Assembly: GCA_013399305.1 (NCBI GenBank)
Contig: VXAI01000096.1
Coordinates: 3,135,522 to 3,199,521 of the forward strand
Direction of reading: 5' to 3'
Source: Rostratula benghalensis
Taxonomy: Eukaryota > Chordata > Aves > Charadriiformes > Rostratulidae
DNA: 64,000 nucleotides
Positions 36,501 to 47,600 of the stretch are shown here, one piece after another. A program made the position numbers and the translations under genes. Positions within the stretch are counted from its first letter, which is position 1. Every line of letters begins with the position of its first letter. A model generated the notes under the pieces. The model did not search any database. It saw only the letters and a list, made by a program, of their open reading frames with translations, and was not told the origin of the DNA.

Positions 36501-39156
36501 CTCCCCCGTAGCTCTTTTTGTACTTTTTCTTTAAACTCTTGGGCAGTCTGACCGGCTTCTTCACGTGGTTGTGGATGGATTTGTTACTTTCTGTGCCTTC
36601 ACAAATGACTGCTCCTGCTTTTGTCTTGAACTTGCCTGCTTGTGGCCTCTTTTTGTTTCACCTGCTGGAACTTGGTTCTGTTTTCCTCACATAGAAACCA
36701 AACTTAGTTAGAATAGCTGTGGTTTTCACCCTTTTAGCTGTGTGGGCTTCCTTCGCCTATTCTCAAACGTGTGCTTTGAGCCTCCAGCTTTTATTTTTAA
36801 ATAGCCCACATCAACTTGCAGAGAAGTGACTCTTTTTGGCTTGTCCTTCTTAAATCACACTTCCTTATTTTCCTTAAGTTCCTCTTTCAAAATCAACCAT
36901 AGTTGATGACAGGTTTTGTTGGTTTTTTTTTTTTTTTTTTCTCTCCATACTTTTCCTGAACGTTGAACTTCCCTGCGGGTTTAACCTAGCAGTTTCCTGG
37001 TTGCTGCTTCAAGGTAACTCCTTGACCCCCGGGGTTTCCCTGCAGGAGTTCTCGGGGCAGACTCCCCTCTGGGAGGAGCCGCTGCAGGGATTGCCCGGGG
37101 TTTGTTCCCATTGTGCCTGGCGGTGAGCAAAGGCTCCCCTCGCTCTTCTGTTTCCTGCCTTTGTACCTTCCCCACACACACACACACACACTCTGTTTCC
37201 CCACACAGAGAGTTTTCAGTCCGTGGGGATTGTATTGTTTATCCATGGGGTTAAATTGCTAATTTGATCAGACTTCAAGCTCTTTCCTTAATGCATCAGC
37301 AATTCTTACCGGCAGACCGTGTCTTCCCTGACGCCCTTCTGCTCCTCAGTTTCCCCTGCTGAGTTCCCAGTACACCCACATGTCACCTCCTCGCTTACTG
37401 GTGGCCATTCCCATTTCCAGGCTGGTTTCTTCTACCAAGTGTTGAAGCCCAGCTATCATTGTTGGGACTTTGTCCTTTTCTTCACCTCCTCAGTTTGTCT
37501 GGTTTTTGCCTTCCTATTTGTTTGTTGCCCAACTCTATCTCATGCTGGCCCGAGTCCATGTCTGGTGGCCCCGGGGGAGTGGTGTCTCTGATGGGTGAGC
37601 TCTCCTTGACACATCTCCCAGAGTTCCTTTTGTTGGAGAACGTGGTGCATCACTTCAAGCTTCCCTGCGTACTTGATCTGAAGATGGGGACCAGACAGCA
37701 TGGAGATGATGCCTCTGAGGAGAAGGCCGCGCGGCAGATGAAGAAGTGTGAACAGAGCACTTCGGCCACCTTGGGTGTGCGTGTGTGTGGGATGCAGGTA
37801 GGATCCCCAAGGCCACGGGTGCTGCACGTTCCTTTTTTGCCAGCCCCATTAGACCTCCCAGTTTAGTGTCTTCTGCTGAGCACTGAAGCCTTCCACTTCA
37901 GGTAGGTACACGGATGTTCACGGTATGTGCTTTTCCCCTTCATTTCTGAGCCTGGAACAAAGGAACCAGCTGGTCCTGAGATGGCCTGCTCTATCCAAAG
38001 CTGGTTTGCTCACAGACAATTAGGGGCTTTTCCACTAAAATCACTTCTGTGGTTTAGTGTTCAGCTGGAATCACGGTGCCTGGGGAGGGAGGTGTCCCTC
38101 CATCCCAGCATCAGCTGACACTTGCTTCTGTGCTGTACAGGGCGTTAAGAACTTGCTCTCCTCTTGAGGCCGGGCCCTGCGCACAAGCGTTTGCTGCTGG
38201 TGCTGTTGTGCAATGGTCGCTCCTTTCCCCACCCACGGGAGGGTTTTGTAACCCCGGGTCTGCCCACAGACTGAAGCAATGAGGGCCCTTCATTCATCAT
38301 GTGCCACATAATAACGGCTGTACGTGCCAGCAGCTCCCTCTGCCAGAGCATGGTCCGAGTTGCTGTAAGACTTGACTTCTTAAGCCTTGAGACCTGTTGT
38401 GTCACGCTCTTTGGGGAGGCTTGAAGCGATGAGCTGCCCTTTGGGTGCTCTGAGAGAGAACAGGAGCTTGGGCCTCCTGGGTGTGCCCCTGGGATGCAGG
38501 CAGAGCTGCTTCCTGCTCCCTGCTGGGCATGGTGGGCACAGAACCAGCTCCCTCTGCCCTTTTGATCCAGGACCATCAAGACCACCACTGCGGCCAGCAC
38601 GCGGTGCTCCTTCGCATACCCACGTACATTTCCTTTGGCTTTCTAGGTCTATCAGCTGGACACAGGGCATTACTTATGCAGGAATAAATACTATGGACGC
38701 GGTCTTTCCATCGAGGGCTTCCGCAACGCCCTCTACCAGTATCTCCACAACGGCATCGAGCTGCGCAAGGACCTCTTTGAGCCTATCCTCGCCAAACTGC
38801 GAAGCCTGAAGGCGGTTTTGGAGAGACAGGCCTCCTACCGCTTCTACTCCAGCTCCCTCCTCATCATTTACGACGGGAAGGACAGCAGGGCAGGGATGTT
38901 TGTGGAGCGCCGGCCGGAGATGCGCCTGAAGCGGGTCGACGGCTCTCTGCCAGAGGGCCTTCAGGACGGCGGCGGCACCGAGCCTGGCTCTCCGGCCCAG
39001 CCCAAGGTGGACGTGCGTATGATTGACTTTGCTCACAGCACCTTCAAAGGCTTTCGTGATGACCCCACCGTGCACGATGGACCCGACATGGGTTACGTGT
39101 TCGGGCTGGAAAGCCTCATCAACATCATGGAGCAGATGCGTGAGGAAAACCAGTAG
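30375..39156 (+). CDS. IP6K1: Inositol hexakisphosphate kinase 1, complete coding region (5 coding exons)
   Basis: The coding exons are 30375-30597, 34162-34372, 35502-35686, 37622-37797 and 38647-39156. They total 1305 nt and encode 434 aa, against 441 in human IP6K1. The enzyme phosphorylates InsP6 to the diphosphoinositol phosphate 5-InsP7 using ATP, and acts in cytosol and nucleus. The start [15 protein letters not shown] matches the mammalian protein closely. The inositol-kinase signature PCVLDLKMG lies at about residues 221-229, with its catalytic-site Lys at 227. The family SSLL motif is at 334-337 and the metal-binding Asp of DFAHST is at 392. All splice phases agree. The main difference from human is a shorter low-complexity stretch before [11 protein letters not shown], about residues 362-382. 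IP6K2 and IP6K3 are less likely, because the first-exon sequence and the flanking gene GMPPB both point to IP6K1. Confidence 0.96.
30598..34161 (+). other. IP6K1: IP6K1 intron with CR1 insertion
   Basis: A 3.6 kb intron between coding exons 1 and 2. Apart from a 1.3 kb antisense CR1 (32471-33745), I see no gene in it. Open frames here are short and unrelated to known families. Confidence 0.8.
32471..33745 (-). mobile_element. CR1 LINE, ~1.3 kb, internally deleted
   Basis: On the minus strand the element reads, in order: remnants of the ORF2 linker ([20 protein letters not shown]), the RT start ([39 protein letters not shown]), then abruptly the 3' UTR, ending at the CR1 terminus (GGTTGGAAGCGACC and ATAGAATGG on the + strand). 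The RT catalytic core is missing, so several hundred bases were deleted from the middle. It lies antisense in an IP6K1 intron and cannot be active. Confidence 0.85.
34162..34372 (+). CDS. IP6K1: IP6K1 coding exon 2
   Basis: The acceptor TCTCTCTGCAG ends at 34161. The exon reads [20 protein letters not shown] and then a charged, Arg/Ser-rich linker ([15 protein letters not shown]). The donor is AAAG|GTAAAG, phase 2. Confidence 0.95.
34373..35501 (+). other. IP6K1: IP6K1 intron with CR1 insertion
   Basis: A 1.1 kb intron between coding exons 2 and 3, about half of it CR1 (34670-35200). Nothing else recognisable is present. Confidence 0.85.
34670..35200 (-). mobile_element. 5'-truncated CR1 LINE 3' end
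   Basis: It begins ACAGAATCACAGAATATCAG on the + strand, followed by GGAAGGGACCTTGAAAGATC and the typical 'tctgggcagccccttccagtg' block. The last recognisable CR1 part is the CAGATGGGGTCTCACCAGGG segment. The orientation is antisense to IP6K1. Confidence 0.9.
35502..35686 (+). CDS. IP6K1: IP6K1 coding exon 3
   Basis: The acceptor is a tandem CAGCAG, so a start at 35505 would drop one Ser. The exon encodes [20 protein letters not shown] and [18 protein letters not shown]. The donor TACA|GTATCC is weak at the exon side, phase 1. The reading frame continues into the intron to a stop at 35805. Confidence 0.93.
35687..37621 (+). other. IP6K1: IP6K1 intron with CA microsatellite
   Basis: A 1.9 kb intron between coding exons 3 and 4. 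It contains an A-run near 36461, a T-run near 36925 and a CA repeat at 37173. No gene is seen. Confidence 0.85.
37173..37191. repeat. CA dinucleotide microsatellite
   Basis: About nine CA units lie within an IP6K1 intron. Confidence 0.9.
37622..37797 (+). CDS. IP6K1: IP6K1 coding exon 4 (kinase signature)
   Basis: The acceptor CATCTCCCAG ends at 37621. The exon encodes [20 protein letters not shown] and [11 protein letters not shown], including the PxxxDxKxG signature of inositol polyphosphate kinases, and ends GVRVCGMQ. The donor is CAG|GTAGGA, phase 0. Confidence 0.95.
37798..38646 (+). other. IP6K1: IP6K1 last intron
   Basis: An 849-bp intron separates coding exons 4 and 5. No repeat or gene is recognisable in it. 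Confidence 0.85.
38647..39156 (+). CDS. IP6K1: IP6K1 coding exon 5 (C-terminal)
   Basis: The acceptor TTTCTAG ends at 38646. The exon encodes [19 protein letters not shown], the SSLL motif, the DFAHST motif and the C-terminus [14 protein letters not shown] with a TAG at 39154-39156. Confidence 0.95.
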   Translation, partial: VYQLDTGHYLCRNKYYGRGLSIEGFRNALYQYLHNGIELRKDLFEPILAKLRSLKAVLERQASYRFYSSSLLIIYDGKDSRAGMFVERRPEMRLKRVDGSLPEGLQDGGGTEPGSPAQPKVDVRMIDFAHSTFKGFRDDPTVHDGPDMGYVFGLESLINIMEQMREENQ

Positions 39157-39224
39157 CCCAGTAGCTACGGCCTCTTATTCTTGTCCTGGTGGCAGGAGCA
39201 GCCAAGACCACCTACTACCACAGG

Positions 39225-39247
39225 AAAAAAAAAAAAAAAAAAAAAAA
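39225..39247 (+). repeat. A23 homopolymer in IP6K1 3' UTR
   Basis: Twenty-three consecutive A lie about 70 bases after the IP6K1 stop codon. In cDNA work this would prime oligo-dT internally and could mimic a poly(A) end. Confidence 0.95.
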
Positions 39248-39763
39248 GCAGACAACTTTGGTTTTAAACAATTGTATTGCTCCATTGTTTTTAAATGTAC
39301 TCGGATAGAAGAGCTGAGGGGAGGCAGGATGGAAGAGCTCCTCGTGCCGACCGCACTAGCTCTGCCTGCTGGAGGAGGCTCTGTAGATGCCCACTGGGTG
39401 TTGGGTGTCCTGGTTCTTCACTCGTGGCGTGTGCGTTCCGGAGGGAGAACCTGGATGTAGGGAAGAGGAAGCAGGAGAGTGTGGGGGGCTCTTTGAGGGG
39501 GCTGGCGCTGTGGCGTGAGTAGCCTCCTGCCTCAGGAACCCCCAGGAGAGCCTTCCCTTTGAAATTCTCCCTCAAGTTGTTTGGAAAGGGCGCTGAACTA
39601 CCAGGCAGCAGCCTCTGTGGGGCTGATGGTGAGCAGCGCGGGTGCTGGGCTCGGTGTTCTGTGGCACTGGCTCTGCCCTGGGTTTTGCCGATGGGGCTCA
39701 GCTTTTGATGCTGCCTTTTTTTCTGCTGTTTGGGTACTGTGAATAACCAACCCAAACACGGAA

Positions 39764-39769
39764 AATAAA
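39764..39769 (+). terminator. IP6K1: Possible proximal poly(A) signal of IP6K1 (AATAAA)
   Basis: A canonical hexamer about 610 bases into the 3' UTR. Its use would remove most of the UTR, including the Pumilio-like site at 41148. Use is not shown. Confidence 0.35.
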
Positions 39770-41147
39770 ATGACCAAACGCCAACCCCTCGGCAGAGCTG
39801 TGGCCCCCGGGGAAGGCTGCGCACCTGGAGCTTTGCTCGAGCCCGGGGCGGCAGGGGCAGGGCTGCGTTCTGGGCAGGCAGAGGGCTCTGCAGGAGTAGC
39901 TCTGCCCTGGACCACTGACCAAGCAAGAACTCAGCTCGTGGGCTAGCAATAGTATCTGTAGCAGTTAACCTGACCCCAGCTGTGCAGCGGGGCCTTTCGG
40001 ACCATTTCAACCCTTCCCGTCCTGTGATGTTGGTCCCACAGGTTGCACGTGAGTGTGTCCCTCCAGCCTGGGGCTGCTCTTGTCCCCCGGCGGGGATCCT
40101 GCCCCACAGCCCCTGCTGCTCTCCTGGCAGTTCCCTGCATGGGGATGGTGGAAGGGGAGGCTGAGGGTTGGGGCTGACTCCCCTTTGCCTCCCTGGGGCT
40201 CTTCAGGGGAGCAGGTGAGGACCTGGCTGAGTGGTGAATGCCATCCCCTGACTGTTCAGTTGTGCTTCACGGAGTCAGTCTTTCCCAATAGAAATGAAAG
40301 AGGCAGCTGGGCTCCTTCCTGGAGCCAGTGCTTTACCCGTGGCTTCCCTTGATGAGGGCATTAATGTTTGATACTGTGGCCTGGTGGTACTGAACCGTAC
40401 CCCCCATCACCCCCCCACCCCGTGTTTCTGTGCTGGGACCCCTGGTTCCTTCTTCCCTCCCCAGTGTCACTGACTCGTTCCATGGCGTTACCCTTGCCCC
40501 GGCTGCCTGAGAAACTCTGCCTGGGCACCTGCGAGGCCAGGGTTGGGTTGTGTGGTTCTGTTTTGTTTTGTTTGTTACTTCAGGAAAGCTAATTTGGGGA
40601 ATACTCTCCCTGCATGTAGCATGTGTGCACAGTCTGCTTGGAAAGTGTTGGTGCTCAGCTGGTGGCCGTGGCTGCCCCAGCGGGCACAGGTCTGTGGCAC
40701 CGGCTGGGGAAAGGGGTCAGTCGGGGAGGAGCTGGCACTGTCCTACACCCTACCTCTCTGCCTGTCCCCCAGCTTGCCCCAGTCACTGCTCCTCTCTGGA
40801 CAAGGACCTTCATTTGCACCGCTCTCCCCTGCACTGGGATACTTCTCTGTCACCCCTGCCCCCCAGGTGGGGCTCAGAGGGGTTTCAGGGAACGGGTTTG
40901 AGGGAGGGAGCAGGGTGGGCAGTGGGAGCCCCAGGTCCCTGGAACGGCTGAGTTACCCTCCCAGGCCCAGCCCGCCTTGTGCATGTCCTTGTCCCCAGTG
41001 GGCAGGGCCCAGGGCCGTTCCTCCTGGGGACACCCCGGGTGTTCCTCTCCTCGCTGGGCCGGGGGCAATGGATGAGGGCTGCTGCTGCTGCTCCCTCAGA
41101 GCCCCGAGCCCATTCCCTTTGGACCACCACCGTGGGACTCCACAGCT

Positions 41148-41155
41148 TGTACATA
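41148..41155 (+). promoter_or_regulatory. IP6K1: Pumilio response element (TGTACATA) in IP6K1 3' UTR
   Basis: An exact match to the TGTANATA consensus bound by PUM1/PUM2, 78 bases before the distal poly(A) signal on the sense strand. Binding is inferred from the motif alone. Confidence 0.45.
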
Positions 41156-41225
41156 GCCTTGACCCCCGTTTGTTTTTACATGAATAATCACCCTGTTTGT
41201 GCTTCACAGAGAACCAAAAACCACC

Positions 41226-41231
41226 ATTAAA
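41226..41231 (+). terminator. IP6K1: Distal poly(A) signal of IP6K1 (ATTAAA)
   Basis: The common variant hexamer sits in CCACCATTAAAGGATCC and is followed by a T/GT-rich stretch (TTTTTGTCCGTGTTGTG), the usual downstream element. It likely sets the end of the long IP6K1 transcript near 41245-41250. Confidence 0.65.
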
Positions 41232-41250
41232 GGATCCGTTTTTGTCCGTG

Positions 41251-41558
41251 TTGTGCCGTGCCTGCCTGTTGCTGGGGACCGGGGTCGGGGGGGCTCGGGC
41301 AGGACCCCCCTGCAGGCGGCTTAAGGGTCTCTCTCATCGGGAGTTGCTCCGTCCTTTTCCCGGCGGAGAGCAGAGAAGCAGCTCCCGGGGTGGGAGCCGA
41401 GCGGGACGGGGACGGACCCTCTCTGCCCCCGCCGCGCTGTGGGTGCCCGCTGCGCTGCGGATCGCCGCTTGCCTTTCGTGCGCCGGGGGGCGCTAGGACC
41501 CGGGGCGGGTCGTGGAAACCTGGGCGGGCATTAGGACCCGGGGCGGGCGCTAGGACCC
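41251..41558 (+). promoter_or_regulatory. GMPPB: CpG-rich region upstream of GMPPB, probable promoter
   Basis: CpG density rises sharply after the end of IP6K1 and continues to the assembly gap. Sp1-type GC boxes (GGGGCGGG) occur inside the tandem repeat at 41491. The GMPPB start must lie in or close to the gap, so this is the likely promoter. The transcription start is not visible. Confidence 0.5.
41491..41558. repeat. 19-bp GC-box tandem repeat running into the gap
   Basis: There are three full 19-bp units (41491-41509, 41510-41528, 41529-41547) and an 11-bp partial unit. The consensus is CGCTAGGACCCGGGGCGGG. The first and third units carry a GGGGCGGG Sp1 box; the second is diverged. The array is cut by the run of N, so its true length is unknown. 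Confidence 0.9.
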
Positions 41559-42023
41559 NNNNNNNNNNNNNNNNNNNNNNNNNNNNNNNNNNNNNNNNNN
41601 NNNNNNNNNNNNNNNNNNNNNNNNNNNNNNNNNNNNNNNNNNNNNNNNNNNNNNNNNNNNNNNNNNNNNNNNNNNNNNNNNNNNNNNNNNNNNNNNNNNN
41701 NNNNNNNNNNNNNNNNNNNNNNNNNNNNNNNNNNNNNNNNNNNNNNNNNNNNNNNNNNNNNNNNNNNNNNNNNNNNNNNNNNNNNNNNNNNNNNNNNNNN
41801 NNNNNNNNNNNNNNNNNNNNNNNNNNNNNNNNNNNNNNNNNNNNNNNNNNNNNNNNNNNNNNNNNNNNNNNNNNNNNNNNNNNNNNNNNNNNNNNNNNNN
41901 NNNNNNNNNNNNNNNNNNNNNNNNNNNNNNNNNNNNNNNNNNNNNNNNNNNNNNNNNNNNNNNNNNNNNNNNNNNNNNNNNNNNNNNNNNNNNNNNNNNN
42001 NNNNNNNNNNNNNNNNNNNNNNN
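41559..42023. other. Assembly gap (465 N)
   Basis: A run of 465 N separates the GC-box repeat from the GMPPB exon remnant. It hides the first ~44 codons of GMPPB, including the nucleotide-binding GGYGTRLRP-type signature. Two long open frames spanning this gap on opposite strands are artefacts of translating N. Confidence 0.99.
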
Positions 42024-44053
<2,030 letters not shown>

Positions 44054-44091
44054 CAGCCCCCGGTGGGCCCTGCACGCCCGGCTCTGCTTTG

Positions 44092-44097
44092 ATTAAA
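44092..44097 (+). terminator. GMPPB: GMPPB poly(A) signal (ATTAAA)
   Basis: The hexamer in TTTGATTAAATATTTATATT lies 39 bases after the stop codon, so the 3' UTR is very short (about 60-70 bases). Confidence 0.75.
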
Positions 44098-44199
44098 TAT
44101 TTATATTTCCATCTACCGCTGAGTGTCATCTGAGGGTGGCCCAAGCGCTGGGTTGCTCGCCAGGGCCGGCCTGGCTTCCCCTCCCCACGTCTCAGGGCA

Positions 44200-44599
44200 C
44201 CACATAAGGAAGAATAATTTAATGCTGCATTTCATGAAGTCAGCCCCCAGCCAGGGGCAAGTTAACAGCCTGAACGCCCAGCCCATCCCCCTCACCCCAA
44301 GCCCTGCCCTGCCCCCGGGGCTGCTGTGTAGCCCCCTTTCCCCCCCAGCAGAGCACAAGGCCTTGGGTTCTCCTCCCTGAGAACAGTCCGTGGGGCAGAG
44401 GGGCTGCTGTGGCCCAGGTGCTGGGCGATGGAGTCGCTGGCCCCAGAGCCTGGCATCAGGCCTTCCCCCCACCCTGCAGCCCCCTGCCCCACGCTGTGGC
44501 CCCGTGCTGGGTTCTGGCCCTGTGTTAGGGGAGACCCCAATGTGTGTGTCTGTGGAGCCACCCTGCTCAGCTGGGGGAGCCCATGGTAAGGGCTGGGTG
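44200..44599 (-). other. RNF123: RNF123 3' UTR (inferred)
   Basis: About 400 bases of GC-rich sequence lie between the RNF123 stop and its probable poly(A) signal. No coding frame here matches a family I know. Confidence 0.55.
44218..44223 (-). terminator. RNF123: RNF123 poly(A) signal (ATTAAA on minus strand)
   Basis: The minus strand reads GCAGCATTAAATTATTCTTCC about 380 bases after the RNF123 stop. The cleavage site would be near 44195-44205, leaving less than about 100 bp to the GMPPB 3' end. Confidence 0.6.
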
Positions 44600-44699
44600 C
44601 TACGAGCTGGCTGGCTTGGTGAAGTCATCCACCCCTGTGATGGTGGCCTTGCAGAAGAAGCAGTCCTTGTTGTTCATCAGGTGCTGGTTGATGCAGGCT
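44600..44699 (-). CDS. RNF123: RNF123 last coding exon (second half of RING finger)
   Basis: It reads [20 protein letters not shown] and then [11 protein letters not shown], with the stop at 44602-44600. It supplies the final Cys pair (CFFC) of the RING. The acceptor is CTCCTCTGTCCCAG. Confidence 0.95.
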
Positions 44700-47600
44700 C
44701 TGGGACAGAGGAGGAAAGAGCATAAGCCCCCCACCCCACCCCAGTATGGTGTGGGAGGTGCCAGGGGCTGGTAGTGACCCCAGTGGGGACCACACACACA
44801 CAGTACTCACTTGCATGACTTGTGGGAGCAGGGTCTGAAGATGGCCGAGATGGGATGTGCGTAGCAGATAGGGCACAGGTCTTCCTCACTGGTGGGCTGT
44901 GGGGGTGTGTGTGGGGGGGTCACGAGGCAGTTAGTGGTGGCAGCAAAAGCCCTGTGTCCCAGGGCAGCTGTGCTGGGAGCTGGGGCTGCTGCTGAGCATG
45001 GGGGACCAGACAGGGGGACTCACCAGTGTGGTGGCAGCTGCCTGCTTGGACTCCTCGCTCAGGTGGCTCAGCATCTTGTCCACCTTCGCCAGCTCCTCGG
45101 CGCTGATGTACTCTGTGTCTGTGAGGATAAAACCGGGGTGTGTAGGGTGAATGCGCCCCCCCCCCGATGCCCCGAGGCTGCTGGGTGATGCAGGGAAGGG
45201 GGCCGCGGCTGTCCTTGGAGGACCAGCCAGAAGAGGGAGCCTGCTGCTGGGGACAGAGACCGCCATGCTGGGGACAGCAAACTGGACATTGGGCACTGTG
45301 AGAGGATAAAACTGCTGCCAAAGGCAGGCACTGGTCACAGCTCCATTTCAAGTGCCAGCACCGGGCGGGGGGGGAAATGGGGAAACCATAGACCCCTATC
45401 CCCAGGGGGCTGGGACATGTCAGAGGGGATACAGACGGGGGCCAGGGGGCTGGTGGCGAGCAGAGCCCAGCTCCCGGTGGGGAGCCAACACTTACAGGTG
45501 TGCAGGGAGAAATGGCGCTTGTCGGTGGCTGGGGCAGCAGCCGCCAGGGCCAAGGGCTCGGCGTGGCCCAGCAGGTACTGGATGGAGCGCAGCTGGAAGC
45601 AGGGGTCCGCCAGCAGCACCGCCGTAGCACGCTCAGCCCTGCAAAGGGACACAGTCAGGCCTCTGTCCCTCCTCCCCAACTTTACACCACCCCCAGAGCT
45701 GGCTGGGCCTCCCTGGGCATGACAGGTCACAGGGACATTGGGTCCTCAGCCACTGCACAGCTGGGTGGTGGCACCACATGCCCCGCAGACTGCAGGGACA
45801 CTGTGCCTGGCACGGAGTGTGATGGCAGCGATGTGGGGTCAGGCCCCGCAGGTGACCCAGGATGACCTTTGTGAGTGTCCCCCCCCCAGGTCCTGTGTCC
45901 CACAGGAACGAGCCCAGGGCACAGCTGGGCACACACAGTGCTCAACCTGGTGGCCTTGTGTTCCTGGCAGAACTGAGTTGGGGGAACATGCTCAAACACA
46001 ACTAAGGGGCAGCTGCCCCCCCGTCCCCCCTCCTCCTCCTCTGCCACCTCCCTGTCTTGGAGGCTCCGGGGATCGATACGGTGCATTAGCACTTGCTGAG
46101 GCTGCAGCGGTGCCCGGCTGAGCCTGGGGAGCTGCAGGGCAGCTGGAGCAGTCAGCACACACACACACACAGACACACACACACCCAGACACACACACAC
46201 ACCCAGACACACACACACACCCCCAGCAGCATCCTACAGCAAGGGTAAAAGGAGAAGTGCCACGCAGCAGCCTCCTGCTGGGGGCTGTGTGGCACCCCTA
46301 CACTGTGGGGACAGCTCAAGGTGCCCCACCGGGCAAGCAGAAGGGAGAGGTTGTGGCTCTCCTCAGCTTCAAGCATCAGTGGGGACAGCCAGGACAGATG
46401 AAGGGCACCTTAATGGGTGTCTCCAGCAGCCACAAGTGCTGTGGCCTCTGCCCACAGCCGTTGGCAAGAAGCAGAGCCGGCTCTGTGGCCACCATCAGGT
46501 AAGCCCACTGGTGCAGGCTGAGCTGGGGCCGGGGTGCAGAGGGTTAACAGCCCCTCAGTGCGCAGCAGCCACAGCCGCCAAATTGGCTTTTTGCTGTCCT
46601 AATGGAAACCAATTCCCCAGGCCGGCTTTCTGCTTCCCACTAACGCGCCCGGGCACCGGGTAATGACATTCCTGCGTGTCCTTCATCCTGGGGCCACCTC
46701 CCACCTCTGCCGTGGGGACTCCCCACCGGGCTCAACCCATGGCCAAAGGGTCCTGGGGGGAGGGGTGGGTGTCCCTGCTAGCTTGTGCAGGGGGTGATGG
46801 GGACAAGAGCAGCGGGAAGGAGCACGGCTAGGTGCTAAGCAGCACCGAGGGGTGGGATGAGTGCCATCCCCGCTCCCAGCCTGGGGTGCAGGATGGGACA
46901 CGAGGGGCTCCCGGAGGTGACAGCGGGGCGGGTCTACTCCAGCACCCTCCCCGAGGGTGGGCGGTGGCGGAGCAGCCGGTGGGGGGTGACAGCCGGTGGG
47001 GGTTGCCGTTCTCCAACCAGGAAGGACGGTGGCTGCGCACCGGCGAGGCGGGAGGGTGTGCGAAATGGTCCTTAGCCCCCGCCCCCCTCCTCCCCCCCCA
47101 CCGGGGACAACCGACTGGGGCCAGTACCGGCTGCGCATCGCCCTGCCCACCGGCGGGCCGGGCCGGCCACGGGGCCACCGCCGTGGCCACCACTCCCCGC
47201 ACCGGGACCAATGGGATCCCGCCCGGCCTTCCCCCCCCCCGCCCCGTGCCAGCCCCTAAATAGGGGTCGGAGCGGGACGGCGCCCCCGCAGCCAGCCCTG
47301 CTCCCCGGGAGATGCAGTCGTCCGCCGGAGGGGACTCCACCGGCCACCGGAGCCTGGGGACGTGCCGCGGCGGAACGGAGCCCTGAAAAAACTTGTCGCC
47401 CCGGGGACGAAAGGCTCCGGGAGGCAGCCGGGCGTTCGCCCAGCCCCAAACACCGGAGCGCCGATGCCGGACACCGGCCCCCAGCCGCCCCCGGGCAGCC
47501 CCCGGCCGGCCGGAGCACAGGTAGGCGGCGGCACCGGGCAGGGCGATGCCCCCCTTTAACTCTTCTCAAGCCCCTCAGCTGGAATCGGGATCCTCCTTTG

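Larger units (their letters stand above)
39157..41250 (+). other. IP6K1: IP6K1 3' UTR
   Basis: The sequence after the stop has no conserved reading frame. It contains an A-run (39225-39247), a possible proximal poly(A) signal AATAAA at 39764 and a distal signal ATTAAA at 41226 followed by a GT-rich stretch. A length of about 2.1 kb suits the long 3' UTR known for mammalian IP6K1. The exact end is inferred. Confidence 0.7.
46900..47560 (+). promoter_or_regulatory. AMIGO3: CpG-rich promoter region of AMIGO3
   Basis: The sequence is very GC-rich with dense CpG, bracketing the CArG box and the likely transcription start. Long open frames on both strands here reflect the lack of AT-rich stops rather than genes. 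Confidence 0.5.

Noticed and set aside
39291..40010. 239-codon minus-strand open frame in the IP6K1 3' UTR
   Set aside because: It has no family resemblance and GC-driven composition. The position is explained as 3' UTR on the other strand.
45947..46131. Minus-strand exon-like segment ([20 protein letters not shown]... to ...EHKATR) whose donor phase fits the RNF123 exon at 45638
   Set aside because: The segment starts in phase 0, but the upstream RNF123 exon ends in phase 2, so inclusion would break the frame. Direct joining of 58565 to 45638 gives the expected family sequence, and I know no RNF123 counterpart of this segment.
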